Assembly: GCF_002007235.1 (NCBI RefSeq)
Contig: NZ_MUHW01000030.1
Coordinates: 1 to 32,214, forward strand
Direction: 5' to 3'
DNA from: Oribacterium sp. C9
GTDB lineage: Bacteria; Bacillota; Clostridia; Lachnospirales; Lachnospiraceae
DNA length: 32,214 nucleotides
Position numbers and translations under genes: made by a program. Positions within the stretch are counted from its first letter, which is position 1, and each line of letters starts with the position of its first letter. Positions 1-8,678 of this stretch are shown here, piece after piece. The notes beneath the pieces are model-generated. The model saw only the letters and a list, made by a program, of their open reading frames with translations, was not told the DNA's origin and ran no database searches.

Positions 1-27
1 TTAAATTTAATCAATTAGCAATGGTGG

Positions 28-50
28 GGTTACCCACTATAAATGACGAA
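28..50. repeat. Left copy of a terminal inverted repeat, possible IS end
   Basis: The first bases contain GGTTACCCACTAT, three variable bases, then TGACGAA. The reverse complement of the last 50 bases of the window carries the same pattern, with 20 of 23 positions identical. Outside this block the two ends diverge. That is what the left and right terminal repeats of one insertion sequence look like when an assembly breaks in two IS copies, or what the ends of one large element would look like. No transposase is visible here. Confidence 0.5.
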
Positions 51-118
51 AGGCCCTTTTATTATTTATGTCTGCTATTTCTATATTCCTGTTTTTGATC
101 CGTTTTTTGTATGTAAAT

Positions 119-1453
119 TCAGTATTTATATTTACTTCTCAGTGCAGCCATAAATATGCTACCGACGGCTGCAGCCATGAGTTCTGCAAATACAACCGAA
201 TACCATATACCGTCTACGCCAAACAGTATCGGAAAAACGAGCACAGCGCCCAGTTCAAACACGAAGGTCCGTAAAAAGGATATCAGCGCAGAAACCATCC
301 CGTTGTTCAGTGCGGTAAAAAAACCTGAACCAAAAATCGCCATACCCGTGAACAAATATGCGAATGATACTATCCGAAACGCATGTACAGTGTCCGGCAG
401 CAGCTTAGCAGTTCCTTTCAGAAACAATTCAGCAAACGGATGGGCAAGTACTTCTGAAAGAATAAACATTAAAACGGATGTAAGTCCGACTAACATCAGA
501 CTTCTTTTTCGCAGATTTTGAAGTTCGTCATGATTCTTAGCGCCGTAATGGTATCCAATTAACGGACCGTTTCCATTGGAATACCCAACAAACATAGCGG
601 TAAAAATCAGGCTGACATACATTATCAAGCCATAAATGACGACTCCATCTTCCCCCGCATACTTTAACAGCTGAACATTGTAAATGATCCCTACCAAAGA
701 CGCTGCGGCTTCCGCCATGAATTCCGAGGAACCATTTGAAAGACACTTAACAAGAGCCTTTCCATTCCATACTGGTTTAACAAGCCTCAACAGGCTATTA
801 TTCTTCCGGCTGAAATAAATGAGAGGGAATACTCCTCCAACCACCTGGGTCAAAGCCGAAGCAACAGCTGCACCTGCAAGTCCCAATTTAAATCCTATAA
901 TAAAAATCGCATCCAATATAACATTACAAAGTCCCGCGCATACTGTGACAACAAGTCCAAGCCCCGGTTTTTCAGCAGTAACAAAGAATAACTGGAACTC
1001 ATACACCCATATCCATGCGGGCAGAGCCAGAATGAAGATCCGTCCGTACAGAACGCTGTCTTCAAGAAGTTTTCCTTCCGCACCTAGCATGCTTGCAACC
1101 TGCCGCATAAAAATAAAACCCGGCACCATCATAAATATGCCTAAACAGGAGGATACGAACACGATCATGGAAAACAGACGATTGGCCTGATCCTGTTTCT
1201 TTTGCCCCATTGTTTTTGCAATCAGCGCACTGCCTCCCACACCGAACATATATCCGATAGTTCCGAGTATATTCAGTACCGGCATGATAAGGTTTACAGC
1301 CGCAAATTCTGTCTTTCCTGCAAAAACTGCGACAAAATATCCATCAGCGATGATGTACAGGGAAGCAAAAATGTTCATCACAATGGACGGCAGCGTAAAC
1401 CGCAGTAGTTTACCGTATGTAAAATGCTCTGATAAATGAATCCGTGATCTCAT
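119..1453 (-). CDS. MATE family efflux transporter
   Basis: 444-residue polytopic membrane protein of the MATE (MatE/NorM/DinF) family, which exports drugs and other organic cations in exchange for Na+ or H+. It has the family length and about twelve hydrophobic segments in two halves, and the N-terminal ADGYFVAVFAGKTEFAAVN segment typical of Clostridia MATE proteins. The C-terminus ends in a short basic tail. The start is an ATG at 1453 with only a weak upstream purine stretch. The gene is the last one before the left window edge and reads toward it; no clear terminator is seen after it. Substrate is unknown. It is a single-domain MATE, unlike the second one at 25776. Confidence 0.93.
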   Translation of the reverse strand: MRSRIHLSEHFTYGKLLRFTLPSIVMNIFASLYIIADGYFVAVFAGKTEFAAVNLIMPVLNILGTIGYMFGVGGSALIAKTMGQKKQDQANRLFSMIVFVSSCLGIFMMVPGFIFMRQVASMLGAEGKLLEDSVLYGRIFILALPAWIWVYEFQLFFVTAEKPGLGLVVTVCAGLCNVILDAIFIIGFKLGLAGAAVASALTQVVGGVFPLIYFSRKNNSLLRLVKPVWNGKALVKCLSNGSSEFMAEAAASLVGIIYNVQLLKYAGEDGVVIYGLIMYVSLIFTAMFVGYSNGNGPLIGYHYGAKNHDELQNLRKRSLMLVGLTSVLMFILSEVLAHPFAELFLKGTAKLLPDTVHAFRIVSFAYLFTGMAIFGSGFFTALNNGMVSALISFLRTFVFELGAVLVFPILFGVDGIWYSVVFAELMAAAVGSIFMAALRSKYKY

Positions 1454-1501
1454 GCTTCATATACCATATAAATGACCTTCCCTACATCCTATACCCTTTT
1501 G

Positions 1502-2161
1502 TCACTCCTCTTTCTGATACGTTTCTTTTACATCTTTTTCGATTTCGGAGTATAGCTTACTGACATCGCTATCTGTGTAATCCGGCTTCTCATAGCTTTC
1601 GGAAAATACTACTTTTATGCTAGCAAGTCTGCCTGCCAGTCTTCTGTCACGACGAAGGTCATGTCCTGTCAGAAAGATATAGTCACAAAATGTATCCCCG
1701 ATAAAATAGAAAAATATGAAGAACAGCTCAAACGGCTCTTCCGACTGAGACTGCATATGCCATAATAATATTACCAGGATGATCAGACCGAAAAACATAC
1801 CATAGAAGATCCGCTTATGTCTTTTCTCTTCCTTCTCCACGGTACCGAGTTCATATGCAAAGTAATCCTGGATAACCTCTTTAATGGTTCTTTTCTCTTC
1901 CTGTGAAAGACATTCACTGATTATATTCAAAACAAGCGGATACTCAGGCGGAGTTACTCCCGCAGCCGTTTTGAGATAATCAACAAAATCAGTGTTAAGT
2001 GTCTCATAATTTTTCACGCTGTATGTACTGATAACATCATCATAGCCAGAAATATTACAGGGAAGCGTAGCAATCCCATTCCTGATATAATCCTTTTCTA
2101 AACGATAATCGATATGACTCTTCCTGGATTCAAACAGTTTAACAATATCTCGCTCGATCAT
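1502..2161 (-). CDS. Unknown membrane-anchored protein, 219 aa
   Basis: I do not recognise the family. The start is well supported: GAGGAAA sits six bases upstream of the ATG. The first ~125 residues are soluble and acidic. Two hydrophobic stretches follow (around residues 127-143, GMFFGLIILVILLW, and 148-165, rich in Phe and Tyr), so it is probably anchored by a membrane hairpin. A basic stretch after the second segment and a highly acidic, Lys-rich C-terminal tail suggest both ends are cytoplasmic. It lies 48 bases upstream of the MATE gene on the same strand, so the two may be cotranscribed. Confidence 0.75.
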   Translation of the reverse strand: MIERDIVKLFESRKSHIDYRLEKDYIRNGIATLPCNISGYDDVISTYSVKNYETLNTDFVDYLKTAAGVTPPEYPLVLNIISECLSQEEKRTIKEVIQDYFAYELGTVEKEEKRHKRIFYGMFFGLIILVILLWHMQSQSEEPFELFFIFFYFIGDTFCDYIFLTGHDLRRDRRLAGRLASIKVVFSESYEKPDYTDSDVSKLYSEIEKDVKETYQKEE

Positions 2162-2307
2162 ATTATTTCCTCAGATAGTTAATGCATATTGAATTAATAA
2201 TCAGGCTTTTCTCATGCCTGTTCATACTATTGAACCGTCTCTGTTGAATTCACTATAAAGAAACATCGACAGATATATGAATACGTATAAAATTTTTTCA
2301 CAAAAAA

Positions 2308-2347
2308 ACGCATGAAAAGATTTTAACCCAGGTTTCTTTTCATGCGT
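2308..2347 (-). terminator. Rho-independent terminator for the flavoprotein pair
   Basis: A perfect 12-base stem (ACGCATGAAAAG with CTTTTCATGCGT) encloses a 16-base loop. On the minus strand the stem is followed by a run of seven T. It lies 36 bases after the stop of the gene ending at 2383. Confidence 0.8.
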
Positions 2348-2382
2348 CTATATAATAAATGAGCTTCCTGAAAATACTGCTT

Positions 2383-3036
2383 TCACGCGCTCCATGGTCT
2401 GTAATCTATGGGAACCTTGCATCCCCATCCTTTTGCTATATCCCGATAATTCTTTCTGGCTAATGTCATAAACATTAACTGAAGCATCAGCCGTATGGGA
2501 AGAGAAAAAATCTCAGGACCCGCGAACTTCTTCACCGTTTCCGGTTTAAAGCCATCCTCATCCACAAAGGCTTTCCCCATATTCCTATATGGCGTAATGA
2601 TCTTCTGTACCTCAGATTCCTTCAGTACTCTGATACCGAAATTGTCACCCTTTATCAGAGTTCCGCCATAACTCACCCCGAGATACCCGGGAAGCTTATC
2701 AAGAAATGCCTTTCCGCACTCCAGCTGTTTAGCTTCTGCAAATCCCCCCTGAAGAATAAAAGATATTCTTGTAGTCTCATCCTTCACCGGTAGTGTCTCC
2801 AGAAATTCAAGCAGAATCCCCGGCACACATTCAACATACAACGGAAGAGCTATGATGATCTCTGTGTTTTTTATATATGCTTCACGTGCACTGTCCCAGT
2901 TATCTTTATCGGATATGGCATATCTTTCATAGCTCGCTCCTGATAGAGCCAGCCCCTCTGCAAATGAATCAATGATTCTTTCTGTATTACTGTGCTTTGA
3001 AACTCGCGGACTCCCGTTAATGATTACTGCATGCAT
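2383..3036 (-). CDS. NAD(P)H-dependent oxidoreductase, flavodoxin fold
   Basis: 217 residues beginning MHAVIINGSPR, the first strand and FMN-phosphate loop (NGSPRxSxxSNT) of the flavodoxin/NADPH-dependent FMN reductase family. The middle part (EIIIALPLYVECVPGILLEF) corresponds to the second flavin loop. I chose the ATG at 3036 over the one at 3054 because GGGGAGG lies seven bases upstream and the family begins at this Met. It overlaps the upstream flavoprotein gene by 13 bases, so the two are translationally coupled and may act as partners. The last ~60 residues (PIRLMLQLMFMTLARKNYRD) form a C-terminal hydrophobic/basic helix seen in some clostridial members. The substrate is not evident. Confidence 0.85.
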   Translation of the reverse strand: MHAVIINGSPRVSKHSNTERIIDSFAEGLALSGASYERYAISDKDNWDSAREAYIKNTEIIIALPLYVECVPGILLEFLETLPVKDETTRISFILQGGFAEAKQLECGKAFLDKLPGYLGVSYGGTLIKGDNFGIRVLKESEVQKIITPYRNMGKAFVDEDGFKPETVKKFAGPEIFSLPIRLMLQLMFMTLARKNYRDIAKGWGCKVPIDYRPWSA

Positions 3037-3602
3037 CCTATGGCCTCCCCACATTTATCAAACTCAAATACTCCAAGTGATTTCGTTGAAAAATTGACTG
3101 CAACTCTTTCGCACCACAATGACAGATTATCCTTATCACCTTCTCCGGTATAGATGAGTCCCCAGTCAGGATTATGATCATATCTCGCTATATGACGCAT
3201 CTGATCACCAACATAGTGAAGGTTCATGGTCACTATAGGCATAAGCCTATCCATGATATTCTTGGTCTTATATGATACAAAACCGAACCTTGTATCAGAG
3301 ACAAGCCATACCTGATCAGCCCTTGATATCCTTTTAAGCAGTGGCTCATAGTCATCATTTATCACACATTTCCCCGGTGTTTTAAGCCAACAGAAATTGC
3401 ATCCAAAACAATGTGAGATATTCATATGCTCGGTATCAACATATTCAACCACATCCTCACTATATTTCATTTCAAAACTATCTACCAGCCTGTTTCCTTC
3501 TTTGGGTATATCCAAAATAACAGTTCTATTTCCGTATTTTCCAAGTAAAAAGGCTATATCCTTCCCCTTTTTTTCTTCGGTGGTATCAATAAGCAGAACC
3601 AT
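3024..3602 (-). CDS. Flavodoxin-like reductase with Cys cluster
   Basis: 192-residue flavodoxin-fold protein. Cysteines C65, C68 and C71 (HCFGCNFC) plus C79 form the CxxCxxC...C pattern used in NADPH-dependent FMN reductase and iron-sulfur flavoprotein relatives, followed by the ADQVWLVSDTRFGFVSYKTKNIMDR segment at the usual place. Whether the cysteines bind an Fe-S cluster is not decided by sequence. The start has an ideal AGGAGG site. It is first in a two-gene operon with the flavoprotein at 2383, and the stop lies inside the start region of that gene. Confidence 0.83.
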   Translation of the reverse strand: MVLLIDTTEEKKGKDIAFLLGKYGNRTVILDIPKEGNRLVDSFEMKYSEDVVEYVDTEHMNISHCFGCNFCWLKTPGKCVINDDYEPLLKRISRADQVWLVSDTRFGFVSYKTKNIMDRLMPIVTMNLHYVGDQMRHIARYDHNPDWGLIYTGEGDKDNLSLWCERVAVNFSTKSLGVFEFDKCGEAIGCMQ

Positions 3603-3670
3603 GTTTCTTCCTCCTGAAAACCTGCTCTTTACAATATTTAAGCTCTACGATTACAGGATACTCCAAAAAA

Positions 3671-3710
3671 TAAAACAGGCCGGATCTTACACCTGATTCA
3701 GCCTGTTTTA
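3671..3710 (-). terminator. Terminator after the metallophosphoesterase gene
   Basis: The arms TAAAACAGGC and GCCTGTTTTA form a perfect 10-base stem. Reading on the minus strand the stem is followed by a T-rich stretch (TTTTTTGG). It follows the phosphoesterase stop at 3834 and precedes the flavoprotein operon at 3602, separating the two units. Confidence 0.72.
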
Positions 3711-3833
3711 CACTATATTTCGCTTGATCTCTTCGCATAACTGATCTTTTTGTGTGTAATTTCTATTTACGACAATTGATAACCGGTACAAACCCTAATT
3801 GAAGACTTTAAATTATAAATTGGCTAAATATCT

Positions 3834-4949
3834 TTATTTTTCTGAAATATTCAAAACAACATATTCTGATCTGGTTCCTGTCTTGAACTTTATTGCCCAA
3901 CAGGATATTCCAGATGTCACGATAAATTCAGTATTTTTTCTTTTTTCATACCCATATGTACTGTCATTTGCTCCTGTCAATTCACCTAAAATATTTATAG
4001 GAAACATCTGACCACCGTGGGTATGACCTGATAAAACAAGATCCACTCCTGACTCAGCTTCGGCTTCATAATCATTAGGCTGATGATCAAGCATGATCAT
4101 ATACTTATCACTATCGAGCCCTTCTTTAATTTCCGATGCATTCTTTCTGTTTCTGTCACTCCTGTCTTTACGTCCTATCACATAGAAGGAATCATTTATT
4201 TTAACTGTTGCATCTTCAAGTACGATAACTTCGTTTTTCTCAAGTTCCTCCGTCAGTTCCGAATAAGAAAAATCCCTGTTATTGAAATATCCCTTATCAT
4301 GATTCCCGGAAACATAGTAACCCCCATAAGACGTCCTTAATTCTCCAAGGGCCTGACAACTTCTCACCATATCCTCTTTTCTTGTATCATCATCAACATA
4401 GTCTCCGGCAATCAATACTATATCCGGTTCCTCTGTCTGTATCACTTTCATCTGCTCCTCAAAGCGTTCTCCATCTAATGAATTTCCAATATGTGAATCT
4501 GAAAAGAGTATCACTTTCAGTTCCTTTTGTCCGATATTCTTATCTGTTGTCAGATTGTACTCTGTCCTCCATACATGGTGCTCGAGATACCATCCGAAAC
4601 ACAAATAAATCGAAGTAACCAACAGTACAATCATACCTGTATAGTACAAATGAGGTGTATGTTTATAAACTTGTTTTACTCTGATTTTTTTGATGCTCCA
4701 CTCGATGATATCTCCAACAATCCAGAACATAATCAGGTTTAGAACAACAACTATAGTGTTTACTACGTCTATCATAAAACAACACAGAATAAGAAGAACG
4801 GGAATAAAAGCCAGAAGACCTCGTATTATTTTTCTTTCTCCTGATATCCTGCGTACTATGCCAAACTGTTGAAACCGTGTAAAAAGATATATTATTCCGC
4901 ATATTGTGCCTGTCAACGCAACTCCGATAATTATTGTCCACATATTCAT
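3834..4949 (-). CDS. Membrane metallophosphoesterase, YkuE-like
   Basis: 371 residues. The N-terminal ~125 residues hold four hydrophobic segments. The rest is a calcineurin-like phosphoesterase with all five metal-binding blocks visible: FSDSH (D151, H153), AGDYVDD, SGNHD, a single His in LDHQ, and SGHTHGGQ. This is the arrangement of YkuE/YpbG-type enzymes, which lie on the outer face of the membrane and hydrolyse phosphodiester or phospholipid substrates; the substrate of this one is unknown. The start has only a weak GGGAA site, and a second Met two codons in is equally possible. It lies 67 bases downstream of the alpha/beta hydrolase gene and ends with its own terminator. Confidence 0.88.
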   Translation of the reverse strand: MNMWTIIIGVALTGTICGIIYLFTRFQQFGIVRRISGERKIIRGLLAFIPVLLILCCFMIDVVNTIVVVLNLIMFWIVGDIIEWSIKKIRVKQVYKHTPHLYYTGMIVLLVTSIYLCFGWYLEHHVWRTEYNLTTDKNIGQKELKVILFSDSHIGNSLDGERFEEQMKVIQTEEPDIVLIAGDYVDDDTRKEDMVRSCQALGELRTSYGGYYVSGNHDKGYFNNRDFSYSELTEELEKNEVIVLEDATVKINDSFYVIGRKDRSDRNRKNASEIKEGLDSDKYMIMLDHQPNDYEAEAESGVDLVLSGHTHGGQMFPINILGELTGANDSTYGYEKRKNTEFIVTSGISCWAIKFKTGTRSEYVVLNISEK

Positions 4950-5016
4950 ATTAAATTCCCGACTTCTTCAACAAGCTTTTCTTCGTTATCACAGCTATAG
5001 CACAGGGCATAAACAA

Positions 5017-5643
5017 TTAACTATTTGTCATGATCCATAGAAAACCTTTTGCAGTTCTCAAATCAGCATCTTTGAAATGGTTTCCTTCATTCCATTCAAA
5101 TGTACAATTTATTCCCTTGTCTTTCAGTAGTCCATATGCCTTACGAAGTTTATTCCCCACTTCCGCCATAACAGGATTTCTGGTTTTTTCTTCTTTATCT
5201 CCAAGACTCAGGTACACGTGACTGCATTTTATACTGTGATCCTTCATATAATCTGTAAATTCAGGAAACCACATGGACGGAGAGGCTGCGACTACACCAC
5301 GGAACAAATCTGTCTGATACGAAGCCCAAATGGCAAAAAGACCTGCAAGCGAATAGCCTCCTATATAGTATGTTTTTGTTTCGTCTTTGCAATACTTCAT
5401 GATTTCATTCAGTGTAGAAGCTGCATTATCTCCAAAGTCTTCTTTACCGAACACTGCAGGTGCTTTCCATGGTGATAATTCTCTGTTCCAATCATTGATT
5501 TTAAAAGTAATGAGCTTAAAACTGATTTCAGTATTATCACTGATCCAATTGATCTCATTTTCTATCAAATCTATTTCATGGTCGCCGACAGGTTGAATTA
5601 AAACAACTTGAGCACTTTCGTTTCCAAATTCATTTATCTCCAT
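5017..5643 (-). CDS. Alpha/beta hydrolase, putative esterase
   Basis: 208 residues with an alpha/beta hydrolase core. The nucleophile elbow is GGYSLAG, the following AASPSMWFPEF matches the esterase D/enterobactin esterase-like group, and the catalytic His is most likely in EGNHFKDAD near the C-terminus. There is no signal peptide, so it is cytoplasmic. An upstream in-frame GTG precedes the ATG at 5643; AGGGG lies eight bases before the ATG, which I take as the start. It is preceded by a GNAT gene on the same strand 122 bases away. Substrate unknown. Confidence 0.82.
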   Translation of the reverse strand: MEINEFGNESAQVVLIQPVGDHEIDLIENEINWISDNTEISFKLITFKINDWNRELSPWKAPAVFGKEDFGDNAASTLNEIMKYCKDETKTYYIGGYSLAGLFAIWASYQTDLFRGVVAASPSMWFPEFTDYMKDHSIKCSHVYLSLGDKEEKTRNPVMAEVGNKLRKAYGLLKDKGINCTFEWNEGNHFKDADLRTAKGFLWIMTNS

Positions 5644-5765
5644 CACAGAGCCCCTAAATTCATTTATTCATATTTTCAAGAAATAACTTCCCGTAATCCA
5701 TCAGTTCTTTACAACATCCTACGTAAATATAAAACTGTATTTGCAATATTCATTTTTACAGTTCT

Positions 5766-6305
5766 CTATATATTCAATTCAATGTCCATCTCATGCCACT
5801 TTTCACCACCCCAAGCAGAGTTTGCCTCGCCTCTATCAATGAATCCAAACTTGGAGTACATCTGCACCTTGTTACTATGGCAGGTAAGAACAAGTCTTTT
5901 TCTTCCACGAGACTGTTCATTTCGACAATAATTATAAACAAGCTCTCTTCCTAGTCCCTGATTTCGATACTCAGGCAGAACATCCAGTCCAAGTATCATA
6001 ATATTCTGACCATCATCCTTATGAAGTCCGGCATCGATAAAGAATTCGTCCCGGAATGTATACTCATCTGTAGCAATTCCATTAATGAAGCCAGCTATCT
6101 TTCCGTCCTTCTCCCGGTCAACTGCCACAAGAAAAATATCAGATGCTACCTCTACTCTTTCTATCATACATTTGGGTGTACATGCCTCATTAGGCGGAAA
6201 ACATATCTGCTCAATCATTGCGGCTTGTTCTGCTTCTTCCTGTCGTATCGTTCTAAAATCAAATCTCTCATACAGAGAATAATCTTCCACTTCCGTTTTT
6301 CTCAT
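5766..6305 (-). CDS. GNAT family N-acetyltransferase
   Basis: 179 residues. The acetyl-CoA binding motif A is clear: LDVLPEYRNQGLGRELV (RxxGLG variant of Q/RxxGxG/A), followed by the C-terminal MYSKFGFIDRGEANSAWGGEKWHEM block. These features place it in the GNAT superfamily close to AANAT-like members; the acceptor amine cannot be predicted. AAGGAG lies six bases upstream of the ATG. A perfect TTGACA occurs at 6378-6373 on the minus strand, but no convincing -10 follows at standard spacing, so promoter assignment stays open. Confidence 0.88.
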   Translation of the reverse strand: MRKTEVEDYSLYERFDFRTIRQEEAEQAAMIEQICFPPNEACTPKCMIERVEVASDIFLVAVDREKDGKIAGFINGIATDEYTFRDEFFIDAGLHKDDGQNIMILGLDVLPEYRNQGLGRELVYNYCRNEQSRGRKRLVLTCHSNKVQMYSKFGFIDRGEANSAWGGEKWHEMDIELNI

Positions 6306-6346
6306 ATACTGCTCCTTAGACCTTTATATGTCAAAATATTCATCTT

Positions 6347-6433
6347 TCAGTTAAGTACTACATCAATAAGTTTGTCAACTATAAAAAATCCACAGGTATG
6401 GTTCGCAATTCGCTCCGGTCTTTTAGTGATCAT
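6347..6433 (-). CDS. Possible 28-aa peptide or gene remnant
   Basis: An ATG-initiated frame of 28 codons (MITKRPERIANHTCGFFIVD and eight further residues) lies between the glutathione peroxidase terminator and the GNAT gene. The frame is also open upstream of the ATG for about 20 codons. The composition looks protein-like, but there is no ribosome binding site at the ATG and I do not recognise a family. It may be the end of a decayed gene. Confidence 0.2.
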   Translation of the reverse strand: MITKRPERIANHTCGFFIVDKLIDVVLN

Positions 6434-6484
6434 AAAGAATACACAGTCAGAACGCACCTTGTATAATAGATAAGTATAACAAAA

Positions 6485-6520
6485 AAGATCGTATTTTAGA
6501 TATCGCTAAAACACGATCTT
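6485..6520 (-). terminator. Terminator after glutathione peroxidase
   Basis: A 15-base stem with one mismatch (AAGATCGTATTTTAG against its complement) and a short loop. On the minus strand it is followed by six T. It lies 76 bases after the peroxidase stop. Confidence 0.78.
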
Positions 6521-6595
6521 AGAATAACTGGTGTAATAAATCTATTGAGCTGGGTTCAGATACATTATATTTAATTGTCAGTTGCTATCCCCTTA

Positions 6596-7135
6596 TCACA
6601 GTAATGATTTTATACAAGCTTCTACATCTGATACATCTGCTGTTGGTTCAAAGCGTGCAACAACATTTCCTTCTCTGTCAATCAGGAATTTAGTAAAGTT
6701 CCACTTGATATCAGGCTTTTTATCCCACTCAGGATCTGCTTCCGCGAACATCTTTTCAAGGATTTCCCTGTACTGATGATCCTGAAAACCTTCGAACCCC
6801 TTCTGAGACTTGAGGTATGTGTAAAGAGGAAGCTCATTCTCGCCATTTACATCAGCCTTTTTCATCTGAGGAAATGTAGTGTTGTAATGCAAAGTACAGA
6901 ACTCATGTATCTCTTCATCTGTTCCTGGAGCCTGTCCTCCAAACTGATTGCAAGGAATATCCAGTATTTCCAATCCCATGTCATGATACTTTTTATACAG
7001 CTCTTCAATCGGCTCATACTGAGGTGTAAAACCACAGCCTGTAGCAGTATTAACAATGAGAATCACTTTTCCCTTATACTCTGAAAGGCTCAGTTCTTCC
7101 CCATTTCCCGTAGTTACCTTATAATCATAGATCAT
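6596..7135 (-). CDS. gpx: Thiol-type glutathione peroxidase
   Basis: 179 residues, the full family length. The peroxidatic cysteine is C34 in NTATGCGFTPQY; it is encoded by a normal Cys codon, so this is not a selenoprotein. The other catalytic positions are present: Q69 in NQFGGQ, W145 and N146 in KWNFTKF. C80 in EFCTLHYNTTFPQMKKADVNG aligns with the resolving cysteine of thioredoxin-dependent members such as yeast Gpx3. So it most likely reduces peroxides with thioredoxin rather than glutathione, which fits an anaerobe. GGGAGG lies eight bases upstream of the ATG. It is a single-gene unit between two hairpins. Confidence 0.95.
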   Translation of the reverse strand: MIYDYKVTTGNGEELSLSEYKGKVILIVNTATGCGFTPQYEPIEELYKKYHDMGLEILDIPCNQFGGQAPGTDEEIHEFCTLHYNTTFPQMKKADVNGENELPLYTYLKSQKGFEGFQDHQYREILEKMFAEADPEWDKKPDIKWNFTKFLIDREGNVVARFEPTADVSDVEACIKSLL

Positions 7136-7201
7136 TGATGATTCCTCCCGTTATTATATTTATATCTATTTAATTGTTCGCAACTTATATTGATATAATA
7201 A

Positions 7202-7245
7202 ATCGCTCGCGATCAAAAATCAATACCTTTTTTATCACGAGCGAT
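7202..7245 (-). terminator. Hairpin after the clostripain-like gene
   Basis: Arms ATCGCTCGCGAT and ATCACGAGCGAT pair over 12 bases with one G-U-type mismatch. The tail on the minus strand is T/A-rich (TTTATTATAT) rather than a clean T run. Position directly after the stop at 7255 supports a terminator role. Confidence 0.6.
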
Positions 7246-7254
7246 ATCATCTTT

Positions 7255-8521
7255 TTATTCTCTGTTTTCGATCAATGGGGTCCAGTAATGATATCCCTTA
7301 TAGTCCGTCAGACGATACGCAACACTGGTGACTGTTCCGTCTTCAAGGCGAATGTTGGCGATCAGTGGCTTATCCCCTACTTCGAAACCATCTCCCAGAA
7401 AATAGTTATCGATAAAGTCTCCTTCATAGGAATAAATGTCACAGACGGGTTCTATCAGATCCCCCTCGTTTAAAGGTTCCAGCCCGCTACACATCTCCTC
7501 AGTGGAAAGGTCACCTCCCGGACTGTCTGGAAGCGGTTTAACACCGAGGATCTTTCCGTCCGGATTTGAATTGTCAAACTGCAGTATGATATTTGCGTGT
7601 TTAGCATTAACAAAAGCAGGGATATATCCGCGGGATTGATATCTGTTGCCCTCGTGCCAGCCATCCAGCTGATAATACGCAACCACATGTTTGTCAAGAG
7701 ACAGCCAGGTATCGTCGTACTCGCCAATCAGATTCAGGTCATCATCAAATTCATAGAGATTATCAAGTCCAAGGTCGATGAACGCACTGCCGGTATCTAC
7801 AAAGACATTGAGCTTGACATATTCCACAGCATCCCATTCATCGTCTGACAGAATCAGCACCTGCTGCCCTTTTTTTATTTCGGGACCACACAAGGTGGGA
7901 TGCATTAATTGCTTTTCCTTCAGGATCAGACCAGCCCTGTGAGTTTCCTCCGTTCGAAATGCCGTCTGCAATAGCCGACATAGATGTTCCTGCAGCAAGA
8001 CTTGGAAGAAAACCGTTGCCACCTGAAAGTGGCAACAAGCTTCCGTTATCATAGGATTCAGTCAGCAATGGTTTTGCAGACTGGTTAGCATTTACTGCAC
8101 TACTGCCGGAGATCAGTCCGGCTTTACCATCATTGCTACTACCGGAACCACTGCCTATACCCTGTACTGCCTCCTGGATGGCACTGATACCGCTATCGAT
8201 TCCCTGCTGAACACTTCCATCCTCAAGTTTTGTGGATGCTTTATGAAAAACTGCGGATCCAAGTTCCAACAGCTGGGATCCTCCACTATAGATTATGGAA
8301 ATAATGATAATGACCGCAAATATCATGGCAGGCACGCAGCCGCAACCGCTGCAGCCACAACCATTATTGCCTCCTCTGCCTCCTAGTCCCGGTCTTCCTT
8401 TGTAACCACCCGAATTGCCCACCGGACCTCCGAGCCCCAGACCGCTTCCTCTTGTAGACACGTGGCTTGATCCGCTTGTTGTATTTCTTTGACGGCTTCC
8501 GCCTCCTCCGGTTCTATCCAT
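7255..8521 (-). pseudogene. Clostripain-family gene lacking the protease domain, broken by a frameshift
   Basis: Two overlapping frames make one locus. The 5' frame (8521 to 7838) has the Gly-rich leader of Lachnospiraceae clostripain-related proteins (RGSGLGLGGPVGNSGGYKGR), a Cys-Gly patch (CGCSGCGC) and one transmembrane segment (AMIFAVIIIISIIY). The 3' frame (upstream limit 8052, stop at 7255) has the family's C-terminal domain: VLILSDDEWDAVEY, FIDLGLDNLYEFDDDLNLIG, TWLSLDKHVVAYYQLDG, ending in YWTPLI. The caspase-like catalytic region that normally lies between them, with its His-Cys dyad, is absent. The frames meet between about 7860 and 7905, where a seven-A tract sits on the coding strand (7876-7870); a +1 change there would join them. 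The best reading is an internal deletion plus a frameshift. A sequencing error in the A tract would restore one ~420-residue membrane-anchored protein, still without protease. The family match is from memory. Confidence 0.68.
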
Positions 8522-8678
8522 ATGTTTCCTTTTCTGTTACCGTTATTCCAACAAATTAAATGTATATTTAATATTAATTGGATTCATCATTATTTTCTAA
8601 AAAGTTTATCGGCACTAAGCTGCTCACACATTAGCGATCAAAAAGCCACATGCGGAAGATTACAGGATCGCTCGTCGT

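Noticed and set aside
819-1190. Plus-strand 123-codon frame within the MATE gene
   Set aside because: It is the antisense shadow of a clear MATE coding sequence, with no ribosome site and low-complexity composition.
2199-2221. Small hairpin CAGGC...GCCTG upstream of the 219-residue gene
   Set aside because: The stem is only five bases and no T run follows, so a terminator or riboswitch call is not supported.
5647-5765. Minus-strand peptide ending KELMDYGKLFLENMNK between the GNAT and hydrolase genes
   Set aside because: It has no start codon and no ribosome site, is very short, and shows no recognisable family.
6596-7135. Possible selenocysteine glutathione peroxidase
   Set aside because: The active-site codon at residue 34 encodes Cys directly and no in-frame TGA is present, so it is a normal thiol peroxidase.
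7860-7905. Programmed ribosomal frameshifting in the clostripain-like gene
   Set aside because: A seven-A tract is present, but the shift needed is +1 (or -2), not the usual -1, and I see no Shine-Dalgarno-like stimulator or stable downstream stem. Decay or sequencing error is simpler, so it is not called as a regulatory site.
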